Of a stretch of DNA of 64,000 nucleotides, positions 12,070-24,050 are shown one piece after another. This DNA is from Miscanthus floridulus. Lineage: Eukaryota > Streptophyta > Magnoliopsida > Poales > Poaceae. The translations under genes were made by a program, and so were the position numbers. Location: NCBI RefSeq assembly GCF_019320115.1, contig NC_089581.1, forward strand, positions 8,123,707 through 8,187,706, in the 5' to 3' direction. Every line of letters begins with the position of its first letter. Position 1 is the first letter of the stretch. The notes below the pieces were generated by a model. The model was given only the letters and a program-made list of their open reading frames with translations, was not told the DNA's origin and made no database searches.

Positions 12070-12376
12070 TGAGACTGATCTACTTTTCTCTTTTTTTAAA
12101 AAAAAAATCTGAAACAATATTAGTTCTCTATGAGTACTGATTGCTAGTTCATATTTTTCTCCTGTTCCATTAGTTCTTAAATTTAGTCTCACTTAGTGAA
12201 GTCATGGACTCATGATTATAGAAGTATTGTATGAAGATAGTAAAGTAAAAAAATGTCTTTATTGGGTCAAGGAATAACCAAATGTGCGTATTTCAACAGA
12301 ATTTCTATAGAAACTGAAATCAGTCAACATTTTTTCCTTCCAATAGTGCAGTCTAGGGACATGCCACTGGTCCATA

Positions 12377-15300
12377 CTAGAAATCATCATCTTCATCGTC
12401 TAGGGACATGTCATCATTGTTATCATTGCCACCATCACTACAGTACTGCAGTACTGTCTCATCTTCCTCCTCATCCTCGCTATCTTCATGAATAATACGT
12501 TGCTTCTTGCTGCTTATAAGGTCTTGTAAATTTCTTTCAATTATAGTGGCTTCTCCACCTTGAATATTCTGAGTAACCTCATTATCAACCCCTGCTTGCA
12601 CTACATGCTCAGTATCAGAACAATAATCATCCTGATGCACATCATGACTGTCCTCATCTTTTTCAGCGACATCATAAATATTCCTATGTTCAAATTTCTG
12701 CACAACTCGCCAATCTTTACCTAAAGATGTGTCTTGCATGTAAAATATCTTTTTTGATTGAGTTGCTAAGATGAAAAGATCAGTCTTGTACCATAATGAC
12801 TGCACATTAATGGATTTGAAATGTCCGTCATCTCGAAGGCCTGTCGTCTTGCCTTCTTGCTTGAACCAATCGCATCGAAATAGAACCACCGTCCGACGGA
12901 CTTGAAGATTTGAGTTATATTGCAACTCAATTACCTCTTTAAGGACTCCATAAAAATCTATGTCGTTCCCATCATGTGAACCTTCAGTCATTACACCACT
13001 ATTTTATGTCAGAAAGAACTTCTCATGATCTACAGTGCTATACCGCACTCCATTAACTATGCAAGATGCACAAGTCTTAACTCGCAGATCTGGGCCACAT
13101 GACAGTGCCCACAGTCCTTTGCTAACCGATTCTGGATGCTCCTTATGTTTGTTCTCAATCTGTTGCAACAAAAGTACTCAGTTAACCAATTACATATGGA
13201 TACTAATGCATTTACTAAACCTAGAAACACAATGTGTACTGACTTACATGGCACCTAAACCACTTTGCAAATCCTTGTTCAACCATTTTATCAACATCAA
13301 GTGCACCTTGCTGCACAAGATCGTCCCTGTACAAGCTGCATGGCAAAGCTAAGTCATAAGAATAATTTAAAAATTTAGAAATTAAACAAAAACTAATCCC
13401 CAAAACATATAATAGATACTTACTCCAAATATTCCTCAGCTTCTTCACAATTATTTAGCACATACCAAACTAACTTATTGAGGACATCATCATCAATGTA
13501 CTGGCTCCTATTAGATCCAACAAGAGTAACACCATGCTTAAAAACAGAGACGTCATCAGGCAATGGCATCTCTCCATCATTATCATCATGATAGTTAAAT
13601 CTATTGTCAATATCCTCCATATACCTAGAACAAAAAGTCAATGTGTCACTTGCCATATATGCCTTAGCAATTGATCCTTCCGGTCTCGCCCTGTTCCTTA
13701 CAAAATTCTTCAAAGTGCCTAGCCGCCTTTCTATTGGGTACATCCATCCGTACTGAACAGGTCCTCTAAGCAGTGCCTCATCAGGAAGATGGACGGCCAA
13801 GTGCACCATGACATCAAAGAAGGCAGGTGGAAAGATTTTCTCAAGCTTGCATAGGATCAATGGAATTTCTTCTTTTAGCCGTTTGACAACATCAATCCTT
13901 AGATTTCTACTGCATAGTTCCCTGAAGAAGGTCCCGAGCTCTGCAACTGCTTCATATACATCCTTCCTCACCAGTCCTCTTAGGCCAGCAGGTATGATTC
14001 TTTGCAGGAGTATGTGGCAAGAATGTGTTTTAAGCTTTCCCTGCACCTTTGAACCATCTTCACTTATGTATCTTGCTAGGTTAGCCGCATATCCATCAGG
14101 AAACTTGATACCTTTGAGAAACTTGCATAACTCAGTTTTCTGATCCTTCCCCAAGACATATGGAGCAGGTGGAGCAATGACTAAGTTGCCATGCTGCTAT
14201 AAGTGCAATTCAGGTCTTATGCCCATATCATGCAAATCTAGCCTAGCATTGGTTGTGTCCTTGGTCTTGCCCTGTACATTGAGTAATGTGCCAAGAATGT
14301 TTTCACATATGTTTTTCTCTATGTGCATGACATCGAGATTATGTGGAAGCTTTAAATGTTTCCAATATGGCAATCTCCACAACCCAACTTTGCGGCTATA
14401 AATCTTTGGACCCTCATTGCGCTTCCTTTTATTTCCAATAATTTCATGATGCTTCCCTGGCCTGACATCTTTCACCTTCTCTAGCTCCTCTAGGACCTCC
14501 TCCAAAGTGAACTTGCCTGGTTGCTCTTTGTTTTCACGCTTACCATCGAAAGCCAAGCTTCTCCGCCATGCATGTGTCCGTGGAAGGTAACGACGATGTC
14601 CAATGTAACATATCTTATTCCTTATTGCCCGAGACAACGGATCCTTATCACAATGAATACATGCATAATACCCTTTTGTTGTTCGCCCTGATAACGTGCT
14701 CAACGCTAGAAAATCATGTATACACCACAACACGGCAGCACGAAGGTTAAACTTCCGACCAGTGCATGCATCGTAGGTACTGACACCCTTCCATAGATCG
14801 AGCAGTTCTTCAATTAGGGGCTCAAGGAACAAATCAAAATCCTTTCCTGGAGATTTTGGACCTGGGATGAGTAAAGACATAAAGCAGTTTGCTGGATTCA
14901 CGCATTCCCATGGTGGGAGATTCAGTGGTGTCAGAAGCACTGGCCACATACTGTACTGCGTACTCATGTTGCCAAATGGATTGAATCCATCGGTAGCTAA
15001 GGCAAGCCTCAGGTTCCTCGGATCATCTGCAAAGGATGGTTCCCTCGTGTCGAAGTCCTTCCATGCTTCTCCATCAGCTGGATGGCTCATTACATTGTCG
15101 ACTGGCGTCCTCTTTTTCTTGTGCCATTGTGTTTCCTCAGAAGTTCGCTTTGAAGCAAAAATTCTTTTCAACCTTGGCAAAAGTGGAAAATGCCTCAATA
15201 CCTTGTGTGGAACCTTCTTGTTCCTAGTTTCATCTTGCCATCTAGACGTCTTGCATACTGGGCACACATTCCCTTTTTCATACCTCTTCCGAAACAACAC

Positions 15301-15954
15301 ACAATTGTTCTTGCACACATGGATGTTTTCATAACCAAGGCCCAATTCTCCAAGATATTTCTTGGCCTCATCATATGATTTTGGCAACTCACTCTGAGGG
15401 AATCCTGATGACAACAGCTTCATCATTATGGAAAATCCTGTATTGTCAATTCGATAACGAGACTTGATATACAACATCCTCACCAGAAAAGAGAATTTCG
15501 AATGGCTAGATCCCGGGCTAAGTGACTTCTTTGCATCTTCAAGGACTCTTGCAAACCTTGGTTGTTCTCCATCAGCCTCTGCCGCAGCATACAAATCTCC
15601 TATCATCTCTGGTACTCCATGATCCTCATCATAATCATCATCGGCCACATCCACATGTATCCCAAAGTCATGATCACTTCCTTCGACCTTCGGCTGCTCC
15701 AAATTCTCAACTACTACAGTATCTGCCGACTCCCCATGATGAATCCACCTGGTGTATGTAGCTGACATCCCATAAATGTGTATATGGTCACTTACATCAT
15801 CCTGAGACCGCAGAGTTTGATTAAGACATTTGCTGCACGGACAAAGTATGTGGCTGTCTTCGGGGTATCTTTCACTGACAAATTTCATGAACTCTTCAAC
15901 TCCTTTCACATATGCAGGTGTGAATTGTGTCCCAAAAATCCAGCTTCTATCCAT
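12377..15954 (-). pseudogene. TNPD-type CACTA transposase with two in-frame stops
   Basis: Exons are 15954-13424, 13335-13248 and 13159-12377. With good GT/AG sites and matching phases they join to 1134 codons. Residues 1-75 (MDRSWIFG...) match the transposase-associated domain. The middle (LIPGPKSPGKDFDLFLEPLI, LWCIHDFLALSTLSGRTTKG) matches Transposase family tnp2. The stretch VHLPDEALLRGPVQYGWMYP matches DUF4218, and the last exon (FKSINVQSLWYKTDLFILA) matches DUF4216 before an acidic tail. A TAG at 14199-14197 and a TAA at 13006-13004 interrupt the frame, each with homology continuing on both sides. Full-length protein is therefore not made without readthrough. Confidence 0.88.
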
Positions 15955-16404
15955 CTGTACATTGTACTCAGTCCTTAAATTCCAGTAATAAATTCAACAA
16001 AATTCAAAAACACATCAAAGACATGCATATATGTAAAACAAATCAAACCTTGTACTCGGCAATCCTCTGCTCGCGCTCCACGCGCAGCTCTGCTCGCCGT
16101 CGCTGCTGCTCTGTCCCACGCGCGTACTGACAACGACGGTGTCGGCGTGGACGCAGGGAGAAGGAGATGGAGATCTCCAGATTGGTACTGGCCAGCGATG
16201 AGCGACGGCTCACGTAGATCGCCAGATCGGTACTGGCCTCCCAGGAGAAGAACTACGGCGGCGCCACGATACCTATGCACGCACGTATGGGACGTCTACG
16301 CGACCAGCCGCCACGCACGTATGGCCCATCAACTCGATCGACAAAACAAAAAAACATGATATCATGTTCTAAGTACAAATATAAAAACAGGCTAGCCATA
16401 AACA

Positions 16405-16480
16405 CAAAAGTCCGGGAGTTCCAGCGGTAACGCCTCCTCCCTGTCTAGCGGCAGGTCGCGGGTTCGATTCCCCCTACGGG
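16405..16480 (+). other. tRNA-like module (copy 2)
   Basis: The sequence has CCAGCGGTAACGCC (box-A-like) and GCGGGTTCGATTCCCCC (box B with T-arm-like pairing). It is followed by TATTTTTGCAAAAATTAAAA, then a GGCAGGC/GAGCTGGACCC block that is repeated after copy 3. It looks like a tRNA-derived repeat unit in the CACTA end region. Confidence 0.5.
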
Positions 16481-16559
16481 GGATTATTTTTGCAAAAATT
16501 AAAAGGGAGGGGCAGGCCGCTGGTGGAGCTGGACCCTAGGCCCGCAGCGCCACGTGTTC

Positions 16560-16680
16560 GCCGCCACGCCCGCTGGTGGGACCGCATCGCCACGTCATCG
16601 ACGTGGGACCCGATGGTGGGACCGCTCCGCCACGTCCTCGGTGTGGGACCCGCTGGTGGGACCACGGCGCCATGTCATCA
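16560..16680. repeat. GC-rich minisatellite in the CACTA right end
   Basis: Three diverged units of about 40 bp are built on GCTGGTGGGACCGC followed by GCCACGTCATCGACGTGGGA. They resemble the GACGTGGC block near the left end and are probably part of the subterminal architecture. Confidence 0.6.
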
Positions 16681-16740
16681 TCTATGATTCAATTACCATG
16701 GAGTTTACAAATAAAAAAAATATGCACATTTTAATCACAA

Positions 16741-16812
16741 AAGGCTGAGTGCTCCATTGGTAAGGCATCTATGAACCTAGCAGCAGGTTGCGGGTTCGAA
16801 GCTCACTCAGTG
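16741..16812 (+). other. tRNA-like module (copy 3)
   Basis: The unit starts GGCTGAGTG, has box-A-like TCCATTGGTAAGGC and box B GGGTTCGAAGC, and ends CACTCAGTGAGC. The 7-base ends CTGAGTG and CACTCAG are complementary, like an acceptor stem. A TATTTTTTTGC run and a GAGCTGGACCC-type block follow, as after copy 2. The T-arm pairing is poor, so a functional tRNA is unlikely. Confidence 0.5.
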
Positions 16813-17279
16813 AGCTATTTTTTTGCAAAAAAAAATGGAGGGGGAAGGCTGCAGGTCCAGCTGGACCCATGTCCTCGAGGTGGTACACAAGCCAAACAAT
16901 CAATGACGATTTAGTTTTGTTATTGTATGACGATTATTTCGTTTTCGTCATTATTCTTCGTTCCAAAGCTCCGTCACTTGTGACTAATGACGAACCTGCA
17001 CATTTCGTCATAGAATGCTCTCATTCTGTGACGAAATTAGTAATCGTCACGAGTGAATCGTCATTGATGAACACATTTCTAGTAGTGCCTCTACACGGGC
17101 CTTTGCCCTCTGCTTCATCTGGTCGCCTTCGGCGGCATCTCCGTGCCTTCGCCCTAGATGCCCGGCCAGGCGAAGGCTCCCTCTTGCCTCCCTATCACAC
17201 GTGAAAAACTATGGATGATTGTTAGTTCTCATGGTTGCTGGGGTGTCTTAGCCTCCACGGCTCATACCATGTCCCAACA

Positions 17280-18130
17280 AGGGTCGAGCTTGAGCTGGTG
17301 CAGGCCGTCCTGGACCAGCCGCCCTAGGACCAGGAGATCCAGAGCACAACATTCTTTAGCGTGTGATCGGCGTCACAATGGTACATGATCCATCTCTTTT
17401 TCTTTGGCCTCTCTACATGTACGTATTTGGACCACACATGTATTTGTGTTCCTTTGGATGAACTTTTGTGCATATTGTTTCTTCATCGGTGATCTTTTAG
17501 ATATGATACTTTGCCTTTCCTGTGTCTTGTACTACCTTTGCTAGAAACAAAGATATTGTACCACTAGTACAAAAAGAGTCTACAGTCCCTGGTGGGAACA
17601 CCTGTAGTCCCGAGTCAATCAACCGAGACTTAAGGTCCTTTTTTATTTTCCCTTTCCTGGTTTCTTTTTCTTTTTTGTTTCTTTTCCATTCAATTCTTGT
17701 TCATTTCAAATAAGTTTTCGATAATGCTCTGGCCCGAGCGTCCGACGCCAAAAAATATCAGATGGACTCCGCCCACACACAACACCACAACCACTCATTT
17801 CTTACACTCCACCGCCACCGCCACCTGCTCTGCCTCTTCTTCAAACTCTCATCCATCCGTCCCACTTTGCCATGCCGTGCCCCCTTCACCGAACATGCCC
17901 TGCCCCCCGCCATGCCATGCATGCGCTTCCACCCGCCGCGTCGCACCCCAACGCACGCTGGTCACGCCATGCCCATCCCCTGCCATGCCATCCCCTGTCG
18001 TGCCCCACTCCACTTCACGTCGTCACGCCCGTGGCGTCATCGGGCCACCACCAACCCGGCACCACTAGTATGAGGTCGTTGTCGGCTAGGACATTAGTCT
18101 CCTGCGGCCAACCGAAGACACCATGATAGG
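17280..18130. other. Unassigned sequence with a CACTA-like terminus
   Basis: No gene is recognised. At about 17561 CCACTAGTACAAAAAGAGTC followed by CAGTCCC-type sequence resembles one terminus of another CACTA family, but no matching opposite end was found. A C-rich tract at 17780-18060 is open in several frames because it lacks A/T-rich stops. Confidence 0.4.
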
Positions 18131-18199
18131 AAGGAAAGTTCTGCAGTGGAGGTGTATGTCGGGCCATTGTTCTCAATGTCCTAGTGACCTAAGCTTGCT

Positions 18200-18640
18200 A
18201 ACTACCACAGTTCCCCACCAGGTAGGCTATGGCCACAAGCGACGTCGTGTTTCAAGTGTTTCAGGCATTTGAGACCTATGTTTCAAGTGTTTCATCTGGA
18301 TGTTGCAAAAGTATATCTGAGATGTTGCATATGTTGCAATGACAATATACGCAAGTTGCAAGCATATGTTTCAAGTGTTTTGGACATATGTTTTAAGCGT
18401 TTTATCTAGGTGTTGCAAAAGTAGATCTGGATGTTGCATATACATGCATGTTGCAAGCGAATGTTTCAAGTGTTTCATACGTATGTTGCAAGTGCTTCAT
18501 CTGATCGTTGCATATGTTTTGCAATGGCTACACATGTTTTTAAGTATTTTTAGGTGTTTTGCAAGTCTTTCAGACGTATATTGCAAGTGTTTCTCCTATT
18601 TTGAATGTATGTTCTAAGTGTTTTGTTTGGATGCTGCAAA
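18200..18640. repeat. Degenerate GTTGCAAGTGTTTCATCTGG repeat
   Basis: Variants of TGTTTCAAGTGTTTCATCTG and GATGTTGCAAAAGTAGATCT alternate with an irregular spacing of 40-60 bases. They are followed by a GC-rich block ending CGTCCGGACGTCTAGACG near 18950. This pattern is familiar from non-autonomous DNA elements in grasses, but I cannot assign a family. There is no coding capacity. Confidence 0.55.
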
Positions 18641-19530
18641 AGTAGATCCAACGGGAACCCACCTACTGCAGCCCCCTGCTGCAGCTGCTAGGGCGCCGTG
18701 CATGCACGTGGGAAGCGAAGGGGGATGGAGGCAGGGGCGCGGGCAGTCGCGGGCGCGTGAAACAAGAGTTGTTGGGGCGCCATACATGCGCCGGGCACGG
18801 GGAGCGGAGGGGGAAGGAGACAGGGGTGTGTGGGCCCACGTGCATGCGGGCGCGGGAAGCAGAGGAGGTGCGGACGAGAGGCGTGGAGGTTCCCGCGTGC
18901 GCGTGAAATGGAGCAGGAGCCGCGGGCATTCGTCCGGACGTCTAGACGTTAGCCATACCGACAAGTTTTTGTATCCCTCGCATTACTCCAATGCTCTGGT
19001 GTGGGTATGGCCATATGGGAGCTGCAATTGCCCCTGCCTAGGGGGCAGCTGGAGGGGAAGAGGAAGAGGAAGAGGACAATTGAAGGAAGTCGAAAAGGTT
19101 CCTGCCAAGGTGCTCTGGTAGCTGACCAGCTTCAAGGAGTCCTGGTTGCCGCCAGCGCCGTTCCAGTGCCCTATGCTTCGTGCTAGTTGACGAGAGCATA
19201 CTCCCACAGCGTGACCGCCCTTTGGTTGATCACTCCTGCATCTTTGACATGCGCTACAAGAGGCTTCTATGGCACGGACTTGTTCACAACTACCATATTT
19301 TTGAGACCCTTATCATGCAACCTTCTTCCAACTTCCTCACAATGAAGCAATGTTCCCGCGAGAGGAGTTCTGTGGAACACTGCCCTGCAGCAGAGCTGGA
19401 GGCAATGGAAGAAAGTGAGTGAGGTTGTTACTACCACACTGCTGTTTCATTTGATATTTTTTTATCTGTGTGACTCATGCTTGATGAATTTGTCAGATGC
19501 TTCTCCTTTATTTTATTTAACCCCACAGAG
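18641..19530. other. GC-rich unassigned sequence
   Basis: Short frames occur on both strands, none recognised. A stretch at 19190-19320 is codon-like (DESILPQRDRPLVDHSCIFD) and is followed by a plausible donor (GTGAGTGAGG at 19412), so an unidentified exon fragment is possible. Confidence 0.3.
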
Positions 19531-21500
19531 TGCGTCGGCTTCCCGCGGAGAACCAAGCGCCACGTCATCTCAAAGTTTTTCGTCCATTAGATCTTCCAAT
19601 CCGATGGCTCTCCTTCTTTCCGCAAAATCCTATCGAAGCGGCTTCCCGGATTCTCCCTGCCTTCTTCACCTTCTTCTCTACTTCTTCGGCTTCTCGTCCA
19701 AATCCAACCAACTAAATATATAGCCAGCTTCGGCTTCCTTCCTGAAGCTTCTCAAAATATCTCGTCTCCTCCTCTTCTCTCTCGCACTCGCTCGTCTCCC
19801 CGACCGCCGCCGATCCTCCCGCAGACGCCGCCTCCGTCGCCTCGGCTCCCACCTTCCCTTCGTCCCTCTCTCTCAACCTCTTCCTCTCTCCCGACGTGGC
19901 GGCGTGTCGGCCGGTCCCAGCGCCGCCGGATGGCCACGCGGCGCGCTGCTGGTGCGACTGCGCCCCCGGACAGCGGCGCAGCGCCGCGCGTGGGCCCCGG
20001 TGGTGGGCTTCGCCGGCCACGGAGCGGCCCGGGTGTGCCTCACCGGTGGCCACGCGGCGTGGCTTCTCCCTGCCGCCGTCTCCCGCGCCATTCGCCTATG
20101 CTGACGAAACCCTAGCCGCCTGTGCTCGACGTATCCGGCGGCGCCACGAGCCTCCCACGTCTGTGCGTGGCATCTTCCTTGCCGGCGGCGACGGTGGCGG
20201 CTCCGCTCGGCAGCTACATCTGCCGGTACTGACCCTCTCCTCCTTCTCCGTCATCTCTCCTTTGGGTATGTCCTTTTTCTAATAATGCCATGCTGCTCTT
20301 CATGTTTTCAATAATCAGGATGCTAATTGATTTCAATAACTCTCTTTCTCCGAAGGTTGCTTTGCTAAATCTCATTACAATATTGTCAGCATGGGCAAGG
20401 GTAGTTGATGCCATGGACACTGAGGTACCCAGTACTGTTGCAGCAATATTGCCAACTCATGTAATTCTTATTACATACTGCCTGATCAAGCTTTTTCTTC
20501 TTCTCCAGTAGCTTTTCCTGAAGGAGGTTCAAGATTATTAGATTTTGCTGGGGCTGGGGCTACGCTACGGCAACTTTTGGATTCATTGTTAGCTGCAGGT
20601 ATGCCTTGCCTGGGACCCTGCATGTATCATTCTCTTGAGTAAATTCATGAGTTAGTCTCCAATGTTTCATGGAATGCAGCTGCACATCTCCGATTGTTCC
20701 TCAGTTCTGCTCCTACATTGCACTGTCATCAAAAGGAATTTGTATTAGTGGAAATCGTGCTTCGGCTGAATTATGTCAAGCAGGGTATGGAATCCTTTTC
20801 GACACTAATTACAAATTATTCATTCATTTTCCTCATCACTTTGAACTGACCAGTTCCAATGTTTTATAGAAAACATACGTCTATTCCCATTATCAAACTT
20901 TGGTCCACAAACGTTGTCCTTCTATTCGTGGTCAATGATATGTTTGTGAAAATCTATATTAATCTTGCCTCGGCTTTTGCAACAGATATATAGGCTTCAT
21001 TGATCATTTTGTTTTATCTTTTGCTGATTTCCAATAGTCAGGGGTTCCAATCTAAGACATCCCAAATTATTGCTAAGTGCAGGGAACGACGAGCTCCTAA
21101 TACCGTGCGTCCGTGCCTCATGGTGAAATGTCTTTGCTGCTCACTTCACTCCGACCAGCTATATCCGATCTCAAAAATCTAAACCTGATTTTTTCGTAGT
21201 GTTTGAAGGTTTCTACCTGATCTTATGATCACCCTACCTGATATACATATCCCTGTTTTGGTTGTTCTGAGCATCTTGTGTACTAACTATGTATTTTTCG
21301 GCTGCAGTAAAGATGATGTGCATCCACAGCTTGGTTCGGTCATTCTTTGTGCAGCTTTTTGAGAAGATTCATGTTTCAGTATGTAATCTTTCCTGCACCG
21401 CATATTCCCTTTCTAGGTTCATACTTACAAAGTTCTCATCATTGGTTATTTTTTATGATCAAGATCAGGAGGACTTGGCCCTGATTTTTTGCTATTGATT
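19531..21500 (+). pseudogene. Cluster of exon-like fragments of unrecognised gene(s)
   Basis: A CT-rich, GC-rich block (19740-20200) preceded by a TATA-like AAATATATAG (19715) looks like a promoter and 5' UTR. Downstream, several short stretches look like exons with splice sites. One is 20355-20424 (VALLNLITILSAWARVVDAM, donor GTACCC). Another is about 20512-20597 (LLDFAGAGATLRQLLDSLLA, donor GTATGC). A third is about 20680-20785 (HLRLFLSSAPTLHCHQKEFV). They do not combine into a continuous frame that I can verify. They may be a decayed gene or captured pieces; I do not recognise the family. Confidence 0.4.
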
Positions 21501-22353
21501 GAGTCTAGCAATGGTTCTAAGCGAATGATCAGCAAGGACTCATAAGAGGACATGGCCATCAGAGTGAAAAGAGTTGACAGTGTCCCGTGCTCGGTCAGTA
21601 ATGCATTTTCTCTCGGAATGGCATTCTGCTACTGCAATTTTCATCTCTAGAGAACAATGTGCTATAAGCACTGCATGTTGGACCAACACTGGTGGTACTA
21701 GTTTGTGAAGTGTTGTTCTTACTGATTGTTTTTTATTGGATATCTCAGAGAATGAAGCAAGTGTAGTTCCAAATGCAATTCCAAATAGTGGATGTGGGCA
21801 TGGTGGTGGTTTGGCCTTTTAGAATTTAAGTTACTATATTGTCTATCTAGAGTTCTGTTGAAATTCAGGTACAACAATGTGGTGACGAGATTTGGTTTCG
21901 TAAAGACTCGCGCTGCATGCGTAGGTCTATTTTGTATGCCACATGTGTCAGTAAAAGATATCATTAGAGATATCCATGCATGATGAGTAAATTTGCAGTT
22001 GTGAACAACTTTGACAGTTTTGAGAAATTTGATGAGTGTTATGACACTGCACACAAATGCAGTATCCTCACGCCATTGCTTTGTGGGCCTGGTGTTGTGC
22101 ATCCTTAAAAAGTGGTATTTTCATACATTACTTTGATTTCAAACACGCCTGCAATGAATGAATAGCCTGAATACTTTAGGTGTTCCTTTCAAGTGCTACT
22201 TTTCTCTTTGTGGAAGGAGATACATGGTTAGAAAAACTGTTTCGGTGCAAGCCTTGCCTATCTCATGGTTCAGCGGGATATCTGAAGGATCTGTAATGAC
22301 TTTCTGTATCGCAATATCATTGTGTCGCTAAGATTCCTTTTTGATGCTGACAG

Positions 22354-22493
22354 GAATTTGCACTCTCTCACAAGTACCACAAGGAACTCCTCCAGTTGAA
22401 ACAAAAAGACTACACAAAAGCTCATGAACTTCTTGAGGATGTTTTGATGGACCAAAAAAAAATCAAACATTCAGACCAATTCACTTTGAACAG
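22354..22493 (+). pseudogene. Exon resembling calcineurin-binding protein (CABIN1-like), isolated
   Basis: After an acceptor (CTGACAG) the frame reads EFALSHKYHKELLQLKQKDY, continues TKAHELLEDVL and ends at AACAG before GTTGATAATAG. This matches the start of the TPR region in plant CABIN1-like proteins (pattern EFxLSxxYHExLLKLQxKDYxKARELLE). The expected next exons are not found in the following 1.5 kb, so it is probably a lone captured or decayed exon. Confidence 0.6.
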
Positions 22494-22599
22494 GTTGATA
22501 ATAGTGGCTTTGTTCAACGTTTGTTGTAGCTATCTCATGGTTTTTAAAAATTCGTTCAAACACAGACTTTACCTGTCATGATTCTGCTGGTCCAGGTTA

Positions 22600-24050
22600 G
22601 TAACAGGATAGTTAAATTTGTTCTATGAAAATCAACCAAGCCATTGATATTTTTTGGACTAGAAACATCTAGATCCACTACCACATTAGCATCTGTAAAT
22701 GTAGCTTTTGCTTGTGCATAATTGTACTACAAAACTCATACCAAAATTCTATTTGTCCACATAGAAAAAAATCCCTTTTTTTAGTTACGCTTCAGTACTC
22801 ATGGTTGTAAAATGTATTAGCCTCCTATATTTTTTACTTCATAGTTGCAAAATATATCAGACTCCAGTACTTTTGACAGAATATTTGTTCTTCACTCATA
22901 ATTTAATCCCGGTTACTTTCCTGGTAGTAGCCTCCCTACAAACTAAGTTCAATTCATCTTCTTCACTCATAATTTAATCCCGGTTACTTTCCTGGTAGTA
23001 GCCTCCCTACAAACTAAGTTCAATTCATTGTTTCTGCTAATGTAGTCATGTCACCTGTAAGTCACTGTACAGTATATTCAGTTTCGAATAGCGAAATGTC
23101 TGAACCCATTGACAGCCACACTTATATACACTTATGAATTTTGGTGCATGCTTATCTCACACTTTCTTAGATCGATTTTTACTACCATTTCTTATGGGAA
23201 AATAGTTTTGAATTGTGGCCTCACTATTCTCTGCCTTGCTACAGGTTCATGCGAAATGCTCTTTAAGTTCCAGTAACTGAGGTATACATGATTTGTGCTT
23301 TGACTCTGATAACCTATCTGTGGCAATTAATAGATCCACCTTCCTCCTATTTCTCTTGTGGTAAACAGGATGCGGGCTGTTACACACCTTCATCGTCCTT
23401 CTAAGCAGTTGATGCTCATCCTTTTCCTACTTCGTTGATCAAACACCCTAACCAGCAAAATTTTTGCTGAGCCGTTGGAAATTGAAATTTTCATGGTACG
23501 TAGCATGCATGAAGTTTTACCAAATTAACACTTACGATATACCTTTTTTTTTAAGAAAAAACAACTGTTGTCCTATCTCACAAATGCTATTAGTGCAATC
23601 ACTGAGATTACTCTATCTAGCACAGTTTAAATACCCAAACAACCCTATCATACTCATAAATAGGGGTATTCTCATATACGGTATGATATCAAATATGTTT
23701 CTTTTTCTTTTGCTTTACATGATCTCCAACACTAAGATGCCACTATGCTTAAATTCTTGGCTTCAGTAGCTGCATTTTACATCACCTTTTTTTCTTAGCT
23801 ATTGATACGTCAGATAGTTTTTCTCATTGGTAACCAAATTATGGATGCCACTGCAGGATACAGATTAGATGTTTGCCGTCCTAGGGAAAAAGAGATTACG
23901 AAAGTTTTGCCTGTTATGTTTTTATTTTATAGTAATTTGATTGAAACGAACAAAAAATCCATAGTTGTGGTTTTATTAGATTTTTGTTGCAGAAACCTCG
24001 TGCCTTGTGTTTTGTTTTTGAGGTTCAGTGAGATCATTGCATATACAATG
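22600..24050. other. No gene seen; contains a 71-bp tandem duplication
   Basis: The stretch is AT-rich with only short frames. Two nearly identical adjacent copies of a 71-bp unit (about 22887-22957 and 22958-23028, each containing CCCGGTTACTTTCCTGGTAG) are the only clear structure. Confidence 0.7.

Larger units (their letters stand above)
4613..17087 (-). mobile_element. CACTA (En/Spm-type) DNA transposon, 12,475 bp
   Basis: The left end is CACTACTAGGGATGTGTTCA and the right end, read on the minus strand, is CACTACTAGAAATGTGTTCA. Over the first 29 bases the ends match at 27. The element is flanked by the 3-bp duplication CCT (4610-4612 and 17088-17090), the hallmark of CACTA insertion. Both ends carry subterminal copies of GACGAAA/TTTCGTC, the kind of site bound by TNPA-like proteins. 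Inside, on the minus strand, are a TNPD transposase gene (12377-15954) and a TNPA-like gene (5484-8476). Intact ends and target duplication mean the boundaries are secure. Damage in TNPD suggests it depends on another copy to move. Confidence 0.93.
4175..17279 (-). mobile_element. Ty3/Gypsy LTR split by the CACTA insertion
   Basis: The LTR has ends TGTTGG...CCAACA (perfect 6-bp inverted repeat) and is made of 4175-4612 plus 17091-17279, 627 bp once the CACTA element and one CCT copy are removed. Minus-strand sequence just past the low end reads ATTGGCGCCCACC, the usual start of the primer-binding region in grass Gypsy elements, followed by gag. The partner LTR is outside the window. Confidence 0.8.

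Noticed and set aside
11538..12140. A real 200-codon coatomer gene starting at 11538
   Set aside because: The apparent start is inside the beta-COP sequence. Upstream exon sequence is present but deleted and out of order, the tail runs into an intron, and the whole lies inside a CACTA element.
16741..16812. A functional tRNA gene
   Set aside because: Box A and box B and a 7-bp acceptor-like stem exist, but the T-arm does not pair well, no anticodon arm is convincing, and the unit is one of three repeat copies within a transposon.
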